From JARRNO01 sp037384885 (GTDB lineage: Bacteria; Acidobacteriota; UBA4820; DSQY01): a stretch of 13,338 bases of DNA. The notes under the pieces were generated by a model. It saw nothing but the letters and a program-made list of their open reading frames with translations. It did no database searches and was not told where the DNA came from. Every line of letters starts with the position of its first letter. Position 1 is the stretch's first letter. The stretch is from contig JARRNO010000077.1 in NCBI GenBank assembly GCA_037384885.1, positions 1 through 13,338 of the forward strand, in the 5' to 3' direction. The position numbers and the translations under genes were made by a program. Below, in pieces: positions 1-5,022 of the stretch.

Positions 1-1
1 C

Positions 2-70
2 AATCTCGCCTACCGGGAAGGCGCTTTCAACGCCTACCAGCTTCACGTCCGAAAGGCCAAGCTGGCCTGA
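2..70 (+). CDS. 3' end of an unidentified protein-coding gene (partial)
   Basis: An open frame enters from the left edge and ends at the TGA at 68-70, giving 23 C-terminal residues ending in HVRKAKLA. The tail is basic and polar, with no recognisable motif, so no function can be assigned. Coding status rests on the open frame, the sensible composition and the convergent arrangement with the kinase gene ending at 147. A short chance frame cannot be excluded. Confidence 0.5.
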   Translation, partial: NLAYREGAFNAYQLHVRKAKLA

Positions 71-119
71 CCTTCTAATTTGTGACCTGCTAAGTCGAGG
101 AAATGAGAGACCCCGGAAA

Positions 120-154
120 GCCGCTTCAGTGCGGCCGCCTGGATCATCATCCAG
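120..154 (-). terminator. weak hairpins at the end of the GTPase-kinase gene
   Basis: Two inverted repeats lie at the 3' end of the leftward kinase gene. CTGGAT/ATCCAG (139-144 and 149-154, 4-nt loop) spans the stop codon. GCCGC/GCGGC (120-124 and 131-135, 6-nt loop) is followed on the - strand by only three T residues (117-119). The pair could act as a poor intrinsic terminator or as a 3' end stabiliser. The lack of a proper T tract keeps confidence low. Confidence 0.25.
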
Positions 155-2234
155 CGCCGGCGGCCTCCTTGGATGATTGCCCCTCCATGGACTTGGGCAG
201 TTCCACGACCACGTTGGTGCCCGGCTCCATGTCCTCGATGTGGATCCCGCCGCCGTACTTCGAGAGGACCTCCCTCACAAGAAAGAGGCCGAGGCCGAGG
301 TTGGAATCCTTGAAAGAAGGAACGCTGGTGGGGTGGGACGAGTCGGCCTCCATGAGCCGCTCCTTCTGATCCCTGGGGAACCCCCGCCCGAAATCCCTTA
401 CGGCGAAGGTGACCTTGCGGGCGTCTTCTAGAAGATAAACCCTCAGCCTCACACCTTCCGGCGAAAATTTGACGCCGTTATCCAGGATCTGCTTGAAGAG
501 CACCTCGGCGTCTTCAAGGTTCATGGTGACGGTTAATGCGCCTGTATCCTTTTGGAGCTCTAGCTGGAGATGCTTGGCTTCGATCCTAGGCTTGTAAGCT
601 TCGACCAGCTCGTCCAGCACGTCGCCCAGATTGCAGGAGACTCCCCTGGAGGGTTCTTTGACCTTCGAAAAGGAGAGCATGTCGGTGATCAGGCTCTCCA
701 GCTTCTGCGACTGGTCGATGATGACTTCAAGGTAGTCCTTCGCCTTCTTCTCACGCTGTTGTGGATATCTGAGGAGGAGGTCGGCGTAGGAGCGGATATT
801 CGTCAGCGGTGTTTTCATTTCGTGCGACACGCTGTTCAGAAAGGCCCTTTTGAGCTGGTCGAGCTCTTTGAGGCGCTCAAGTGCGGCCGTGAGTTCAGCC
901 GTTCGTTCAACCACTCGCATTTCCAGCCGCTCGTTGGTCTCGGCCAATTCGTTCCGGAACAAGATGGCTTGGAGCCGCGGGGAGACATATCTCTCCAGGA
1001 GGGCCATGAAACGTTCATCCTCAGCGGTCATGGCCTTGTCAAGCCTGTATAGGACCAAGTGGGCGAGGGGCGCGCCCTGCACTCCCAGTGGCATGATATA
1101 CGCTTCCCCTTGTTTGAGACGGGACGCCACTTTCTCATCCTTTATCAGGCTGCCAAGGCCTGACAGTCTGGTAAATGCCTTAGTCTTGATGAATTCGAGG
1201 AGCGAGGCCCTGGCCGACTCCCAGAGAGGATCTTGTTTCATGCCGGTACAGGAAAAGGGCTTGATGTCTCCGTTGGAGGTCGTGAAGAGGGAAGCGATCC
1301 ACGCCGGACGGCTGGTCTGCAGAGTCCTTTCTATTTGCTGGAAGACTTCTGAAATCTCCGTCTGGGGGGTGATTGCCGTACCCATCTCATAGAGAGAGGT
1401 CATTTCCTGGAGCCGTTGCTGGTACATCCTCGAAAGGCGCTCGGTCTCCTGGTACTGTTCTGCGAGCTGTGTGGTCGATTCCAGCGCTGCGATGAGCTGA
1501 TCTTCTTCGGAGAGGCCCTTGTCAGGAATTTGGGATTCGGGCCTTTGAACCGGCGCTTTCCTGAGACGTCCCTCAAAGGGCTGAAAGACCTTGTGTATGC
1601 CGTCGAACAGGGTTTCCGGCTTGATTCCCTTTTGAGTTAACTTGAATTTGTCCGAGAATGTGGACACAGCCCCCTGGACGACTTTCTCGAAGGCTGCGAG
1701 CACACCTTGTCCCGTCAGAGCTACTGATTCAAATACGGCGACGCGTCCCCGGGAGAGCCGCATGGAGTTCAGGATATCGTCCGCAGCGGCGGCGTCCGGT
1801 AGGTCCCGCTTATTCAACTGAATAACGGATGGAATCTCTTCGAACTTCATCTTGTTGGCGATGAGATTCGCCTTCATGTTTTCCCAGGCGGTAAAGTTTT
1901 CTTCCAGCTTCCCCGGCGAAGAGTCGGCGACGAAAACAATCCCGTCCGCCCCGGCCAATACCACTTTTCGAGTCGTGTTGTACTGGACCTGGCCCGGTAC
2001 GGTGTAGATCTGGAGGCGAATCCCGTAACCCTGAATCGCGCCGATGTCGAAGGGAAGGAAATCGAAAAACAGCGTACGATCTTCAGCGGTTTTTAAAGAC
2101 GTAATCTGGGTCTGGTCTTCGGGGTCGGTGATGTCGTGAATGGCCTCGAGCGTTGTCGTTTTGCCACCCAGGGCAGGACCATAGTAGACGATCTTAAACT
2201 GGATTTCACGGTCTGCGCTGCGAAACTGGACCAT
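147..2234 (-). CDS. MglA-like GTPase / GAF / histidine kinase fusion
   Basis: A 695-residue soluble signalling protein with no membrane segment or signal peptide. Residues 1-195 form an MglA/Ras-type GTPase: P-loop GPALGGKT (19-26), R53, TVPGQ with Q82, NKRD (141-144). By recollection of the family, R53 and Q82 sit at the positions of MglA's intrinsic arginine finger and catalytic glutamine. A coiled-coil stretch (about 243-285) leads into a GAF-like region (about 285-427), then a signalling helix (428-465). The kinase core has an H-box SHEMKTPLT with phospho-acceptor H471, an N-box with N586, a G1 box DFGRGF at 614-619, and GLGLFLV near 647. ATG 2234 starts one base after the TAG of the receiver gene, so translation is probably coupled. 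The expected reaction is ATP-dependent autophosphorylation of H471 and transfer to a receiver aspartate, possibly controlled by GTP/GDP state. The family calls are firm; the coupling is inferred. P-loop residue 21 is Ala where MglA has Gly. Confidence 0.93.
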   Translation of the reverse strand: MVQFRSADREIQFKIVYYGPALGGKTTTLEAIHDITDPEDQTQITSLKTAEDRTLFFDFLPFDIGAIQGYGIRLQIYTVPGQVQYNTTRKVVLAGADGIVFVADSSPGKLEENFTAWENMKANLIANKMKFEEIPSVIQLNKRDLPDAAAADDILNSMRLSRGRVAVFESVALTGQGVLAAFEKVVQGAVSTFSDKFKLTQKGIKPETLFDGIHKVFQPFEGRLRKAPVQRPESQIPDKGLSEEDQLIAALESTTQLAEQYQETERLSRMYQQRLQEMTSLYEMGTAITPQTEISEVFQQIERTLQTSRPAWIASLFTTSNGDIKPFSCTGMKQDPLWESARASLLEFIKTKAFTRLSGLGSLIKDEKVASRLKQGEAYIMPLGVQGAPLAHLVLYRLDKAMTAEDERFMALLERYVSPRLQAILFRNELAETNERLEMRVVERTAELTAALERLKELDQLKRAFLNSVSHEMKTPLTNIRSYADLLLRYPQQREKKAKDYLEVIIDQSQKLESLITDMLSFSKVKEPSRGVSCNLGDVLDELVEAYKPRIEAKHLQLELQKDTGALTVTMNLEDAEVLFKQILDNGVKFSPEGVRLRVYLLEDARKVTFAVRDFGRGFPRDQKERLMEADSSHPTSVPSFKDSNLGLGLFLVREVLSKYGGGIHIEDMEPGTNVVVELPKSMEGQSSKEAAGAG

Positions 2235-2235
2235 G

Positions 2236-2589
2236 CTATCTTGCTCTCAGCTTCTCCATCACCTGAGATGGGACGATGGGCTTCCTGAGGACCGCTTCGG
2301 CGCCGGAGGCGGCCGCCTGCTCCTTCAGATCTCCCTCTGCAGAACCTGTTACAAGAAAGACTTTGATCCCGGAAGTTTCGGGGCGTCGCTTGAGCAGCGC
2401 AAGAAGCTCGAGTCCCGTGGTGTCGGGCAGATTCTGGTCGAAAAGGCAAACGTCGGGCCGTTCCCTCAGAACCTGCTTCAGCGCTTCTTCGCCGCTGGCG
2501 GCTTGGACACACGTCGCCCCTTCTGCGGACAGCCCGTCCGACATGATGGCGCGCAACAACCGGTCATCGTCCACGATCAGAATCTTCAT
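2236..2589 (-). CDS. single-domain response regulator (receiver only)
   Basis: A 117-residue CheY-like receiver with no output domain. Visible residues are the acidic metal-binding cluster D7-D8-D9, phospho-acceptor D51 in CLFDQNLPD, the switch threonine T81 in LVTGS and K103 in LRKP. These are the full set needed for phosphorylation. The gene ends one base before the GTPase-histidine kinase start, so the two are almost certainly co-transcribed and the kinase is the likely phosphodonor. With no DNA-binding or enzymatic domain, the output must go through protein contact, or through back-transfer as a phosphate sink. ATG 2589 is the natural start because the receiver fold begins at residue 2. 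A weak GGAG lies about 14 bases upstream. Confidence 0.93.
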   Translation of the reverse strand: MKILIVDDDRLLRAIMSDGLSAEGATCVQAASGEEALKQVLRERPDVCLFDQNLPDTTGLELLALLKRRPETSGIKVFLVTGSAEGDLKEQAAASGAEAVLRKPIVPSQVMEKLRAR

Positions 2590-2639
2590 CCCGAATCCCG
2601 ATTCTCCAAACGGCTTTTACCGCCTCCAACTTGAAAGTT

Positions 2640-2669
2640 AGTCTAGCATGCACCGATCCGCAGCGGCAA
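2640..2669 (-). promoter_or_regulatory. candidate promoter for receiver/GTPase-kinase operon
   Basis: On the - strand TTGCCG (2669-2664), an 18-base spacer and TAGACT (2645-2640) form a plausible sigma-70 site. An extended -10 TG lies one base upstream of the hexamer. Transcription would start near 2633, giving a leader of about 45 nt. Both hexamers match the consensus only in part, and read-through from the HD gene upstream is an alternative. Confidence 0.35.
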
Positions 2670-2739
2670 GGAATCTCAGCGGGTAAGTCGTTGGGAAATA
2701 CTTCAGCACCGCGGACAATCTTCTCTCCCGCCGGCGCTT

Positions 2740-3303
2740 TTAGAGCCCCAGCACCTCCGCGTTTGCCGCGAGCGCGTCTCTGACAAAACCGATATGGTCT
2801 TCCAGCGATACCCCAAGTTCCTCGCATCCTTTCAGGATATCTTCCCGGTTAACACCGCGGGCGAAGGACTTATCTTTCAATTTCTTCTTGACGCTCTTTG
2901 TTTTGACGCTGGCGATTTTCTTGTCCGGCTGAACGTAAGCGCAGGCGAAGAGAAAGCCGGTCAATTCGTCGCAGGCGAACAGGGCCTTTGCGAGGTCGGT
3001 TTCTCTGGGAACGCCCGTGTATTCGGCGTGGCCGAGAATCGCCGTAATCATGTCTTCAGAGTAGCCGTTTTCCCGCAGCACCGGGGCTCCCTTAGTCGGA
3101 TGGTCCGGCGCCTGCGGATGCTTTTCGTAATCGAAGTCATGGAGAAGGCCTGTCAAACCGTACAGTTCTTCATCGGCTCCAGTCTGCCGGGCCATGGCCC
3201 GCATGGCTGTTTCCACGCCCAGGGCGTGGCGGCGAAGAGATTCCGAGAGGGTCCATTCGCAAAGCAGCTTCCATGCGTCTTCTCTCGATGGCATTGCACT
3301 CAT
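2740..3303 (-). CDS. HD-superfamily hydrolase
   Basis: A 187-residue cytoplasmic protein resembling the uncharacterised predicted HD hydrolases of the COG2316 type. Candidate metal ligands occur in the usual order: H26 in RRHALGVE, the H55-D56 doublet in GLLHDFDYEKHP, H92 in LGHAEYTG and D112 in FACDELTG. The segment around 130-145 is very lysine-rich and may contact nucleic acid or nucleotide phosphates. Known HD proteins are metal-dependent phosphohydrolases acting on nucleotides or cyclic dinucleotides; the substrate here is unknown. The start at 3303 is supported by a strong AGGAGGT five bases upstream; M4 would be spaced too far. The receiver gene begins 150 bp downstream on the same strand with no clear terminator between, so a shared transcript is possible. 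Confidence 0.85.
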   Translation of the reverse strand: MSAMPSREDAWKLLCEWTLSESLRRHALGVETAMRAMARQTGADEELYGLTGLLHDFDYEKHPQAPDHPTKGAPVLRENGYSEDMITAILGHAEYTGVPRETDLAKALFACDELTGFLFACAYVQPDKKIASVKTKSVKKKLKDKSFARGVNREDILKGCEELGVSLEDHIGFVRDALAANAEVLGL

Positions 3304-3366
3304 TCAAGACCTCCTGTCAGTCGAAGGCCCGTGGGTGCGGCTGAGGCGCCGGTCCTCCGAGCCCTC

Positions 3367-3396
3367 TTTAAAGTTTCCAGGAATCTATTGTACAAT
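3367..3396 (+). promoter_or_regulatory. promoter of tRNA-Ala
   Basis: TTTAAA (3367-3372), an 18-base spacer and TACAAT (3391-3396) lie immediately upstream of the tRNA, whose mature 5' end is nine bases past the -10. The -10 matches five of six consensus bases and the -35 four of six. The following ACGC is a GC-rich start, usual for stable-RNA promoters under growth control. The tRNA-Val promoter at 7027 has almost the same -10 region. Confidence 0.55.
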
Positions 3397-3405
3397 ACGC
3401 CTCAC

Positions 3406-3481
3406 GGGCGGTTAGCTCAGTTGGGAGAGCGCCGCGTTCGCAACGCGGAGGCCGAGGGTTCGAATCCCTTACCGTCCACCA
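3406..3481 (+). tRNA. tRNA-Ala (anticodon CGC)
   Basis: A complete 76-nt cloverleaf with encoded CCA. Acceptor stem 3406-3412 pairs with 3471-3477 and contains the G3-U70 wobble that marks alanine tRNAs. The D stem is GCTC/GAGC, the anticodon stem CCGCG/CGCGG with loop TTCGCAA, the variable loop five bases, and the T arm GAGGG-TTCGAAT-CCCTT. The anticodon at 3439-3441 is CGC, reading GCG. The gene is single, with its own promoter and terminator. Confidence 0.97.
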
Positions 3482-3487
3482 GAAGTT

Positions 3488-3512
3488 AAGCCCCCCCGCA
3501 GGGGGGCTTTTT
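3488..3512 (+). terminator. intrinsic terminator of tRNA-Ala
   Basis: AAGCCCCCC (3488-3496) pairs perfectly with GGGGGGCTT (3501-3509) around a 4-base loop. The downstream arm merges into a run of five T (3508-3512). It starts seven bases after the tRNA CCA end, so the transcript is a monocistronic tRNA precursor. Confidence 0.9.
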
Positions 3513-3564
3513 CATTTGGGGAGGGGATTCGAAGCCCAAGGGGGCGCCGTTAGGCGCTTCGCAC

Positions 3565-3599
3565 CTGACGGCAGACGGCGGATGACCGACGGCGGCTGA
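3565..3599 (+). repeat. degenerate heptamer repeat (CNGACGG), forward copy
   Basis: Five consecutive 7-base units read CTGACGG, CAGACGG, CGGATGA, CCGACGG and CGGCTGA. Units one, two and four share the core GACGG in register. A related block in the opposite orientation lies at 3725-3759. The repeats are imperfect, so they are either decayed or a loosely conserved element. Confidence 0.45.
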
Positions 3600-3610
3600 A
3601 GACTTGAGGG

Positions 3611-3700
3611 CCTGCCTTCGCAGGAACGACTACGACGATGCAGCCGGTACGGGGCGAATCCATTCTGCAGCGGCGAGCGGCAGGAATCCTTGCCTGCAAC
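3611..3700. repeat. pair of small palindromes resembling a dispersed proteobacterial repeat
   Basis: CCTGC-CTTC-GCAGG (3611-3624) followed by AACGAC, together with the related GCAGGAATCCTTGCCTGC (3679-3696), resembles the ends of a short intergenic repeat common in proteobacterial genomes. In that repeat a GCAGG-type palindrome adjoins GTCGTTCC, and it often creates spurious frames reading VPAKAG. The - strand here does read VPAKAG across 3611-3624. Family identity is from memory and needs a genome-wide search. Confidence 0.4.
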
Positions 3701-3724
3701 GGCACCCGTTTGAATCTTGAGCGT

Positions 3725-3759
3725 CCGACTGCCGACATCCGTCGGCCGTCGGGCCGAGG
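3725..3759 (-). repeat. degenerate heptamer repeat, inverted copy
   Basis: Seven-base units CCGACTG, CCGACAT, CCGTCGG, CCGTCGG and GCCGAGG lie in register. Read on the - strand the middle units become CCGACGG, the same core as the forward block at 3565-3599. CCGAC (3732-3736) and GTCGG (3741-3745) also form a 5-bp hairpin with a 4-base loop. Confidence 0.45.
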
Positions 3760-4088
3760 GCCCGAATCGCTTCGCGCCGTGAACCGTGAGTTTTCAAGCG
3801 GGAATGCCGCCGGGGAACAAATCCCGCAATGGCCCGCCCCCTTCAATGTTACGGCCATTGTCTGCCAAAGGCCGAGTCCCGCGAAGAGTTCCAGGCAATC
3901 TTAGGGGCGCGAAGCGTACCGCCCGCTTCTCCGCTTTCCCCTCTCGCTGGCTGCGAAGCAGCCGGCTTCCCGGTCGCCAAGCGGTTAAACTCGCAGTGAG
4001 GCAGTAAGAGATTTCAGGAGCGGGCGAAGGTGTTTTTCTCATCGCCTCGCCGGCTCCTTGTGCGGTCTTTGGCCGCGGGCTGCCCGCC

Positions 4089-4117
4089 TTGGCCGTCTCT
4101 TCAGCCCGTGATAACAT
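4089..4117 (+). promoter_or_regulatory. candidate promoter of galU
   Basis: TTGGCC (4089-4094), a 17-base spacer and TAACAT (4112-4117), with an extended -10 TG at 4109-4110. Transcription would begin near 4124, giving a leader of about 29 nt that ends in a consensus AAGGAGG (4141-4147) five bases before the ATG. Confidence 0.45.
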
Positions 4118-4152
4118 ATCGGCGTCTGAAACGGCACACCAAGGAGGTTGAC

Positions 4153-5022
4153 ATGCGTGTGAGAAAAGCCGTCATTCCTGCAGCGGGCTTGGGGACCCGC
4201 TTTCTGCCGGCAACGAAAGCCTCTCCCAAGGAGATGCTTCCGGTCGTCGACAAGCCGGTTATTCAATATGTCGTCGAGGAAGCCGTCGCGGCGGGAATCG
4301 AATCCATCCTTCTCGTCACAGGGCGTGGCAAGGCGGCCATAGAGAATCACTTCGACGTCTCCACGGAATTGGAGCATTTCCTGGAGGAGAAGGGCAAGAT
4401 TCAGGAGCTCGAGGTGGTGAGGAGTATCGCCTCGATGGTCGAAGTGACTTACGTCCGCCAGAAAGAAGCGCTTGGCCTCGGCCACGCCGTTTTGTGCGGT
4501 AGGAACTGGGCCGGGAAGGAGCCGTTCGCCGTGTTTTTGGGGGACGACATCGTCGTATCTGAAAAGCCGTGCATCGCACAGATGCTCGACGTGTTTCGTG
4601 AAAAAGAAGCTTCAGTCATCGGGGTCATCGATGTTCCCAGGGAGGAGACCAGCAAGTATGGGATCGTCCAGGGAGACCGGGAGACGGACCGGTTGGTGAG
4701 AATCCGGGACATCGTTGAGAAACCTTCGCCGGAGGCTGCGCCTTCAACCACGGCCGTTATCGGCCGGTACGTTTTCACGCCCGAGATCTTCGAGGAGATC
4801 GAGCGTACCACCCCCGATAAGTCTGGGGAGATCCAGCTGACCAACGCCATCAAGCGGTTGCTGGACCGCCAGGCCGTGTATGCCTACCGCTTCGAAGGGC
4901 GGCGTTTCGATGCCGGCGACAAGCTTGGGTTTCTGCAGGCCACGGTCGAAATGGCCCTTTCGCGGCCGGATTTGGGGCCTGCCTTCAAGGACTATCTGGG
5001 AAAGATCGTTCGGACGTGGTAA
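4153..5022 (+). CDS. galU: UTP-glucose-1-phosphate uridylyltransferase
   Basis: A 289-residue cytoplasmic nucleotidyltransferase that makes UDP-glucose from UTP and glucose-1-phosphate, feeding envelope polysaccharide and glycan synthesis. The nucleotide-binding signature AAGLGTRFLPATKASPKEM spans residues 10-28 with K26. FLGDD (128-132) carries the metal-binding aspartate, VEKP (188-191) is the conserved sugar-phosphate site, and FDAGDK (252-257) is the usual late motif. Length is close to the bacterial norm of about 290-300. The frame is open further upstream to an ATG at 4030, but ATG 4153 follows AAGGAGG at ideal distance and family homology begins at residue 3, so I use 4153. The stop overlaps the GTG start of the M23 peptidase by seven bases, indicating one operon. 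Confidence 0.96.
   Translation: MRVRKAVIPAAGLGTRFLPATKASPKEMLPVVDKPVIQYVVEEAVAAGIESILLVTGRGKAAIENHFDVSTELEHFLEEKGKIQELEVVRSIASMVEVTYVRQKEALGLGHAVLCGRNWAGKEPFAVFLGDDIVVSEKPCIAQMLDVFREKEASVIGVIDVPREETSKYGIVQGDRETDRLVRIRDIVEKPSPEAAPSTTAVIGRYVFTPEIFEEIERTTPDKSGEIQLTNAIKRLLDRQAVYAYRFEGRRFDAGDKLGFLQATVEMALSRPDLGPAFKDYLGKIVRTW

Larger units (their letters stand above)
3513..4152. other. gene-free spacer rich in short inverted repeats
   Basis: About 640 bp between tRNA-Ala and galU. Reading frames here are short, arginine/proline-rich and without ribosome sites, so I call no gene. The spacer holds heptamer repeats near both 3565 and 3725, palindromes at 3544-3557 and 3611-3624, a 9-bp stem with a GAA triloop at 3946-3966 (GCTGGCTGC against GCAGCCGGC, one wobble), and the galU promoter and ribosome site at its right end. 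I do not recognise an RNA family such as RNase P, SRP or tmRNA. It may be repeat-derived DNA or the remains of a lost gene. Confidence 0.6.

Noticed and set aside
2794..3489. 231-residue + strand frame ending in a stretch reading GRLAQLGERRVRNAEAEGSN
   Set aside because: Its end is a translation of tRNA-Ala, a familiar annotation artefact, and the rest is antisense to the HD gene.
3565..3759. Heptamer repeats considered as a CRISPR array
   Set aside because: Units are 7 bp and contiguous with no spacers, and no cas gene is present.
3550..4117. Several 73-107-residue frames in the spacer before galU
   Set aside because: Short, repeat-derived, without ribosome sites or motifs.
4030..4152. Upstream ATG extending galU by 41 residues
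   Set aside because: The extension has no family similarity, overlaps the candidate promoter, and ATG 4153 has a perfect ribosome site.
3406..4152. tRNA-Ala as a possible integration site of a mobile element
   Set aside because: No second copy of the tRNA 3' end and no integrase or phage gene were seen in the window.
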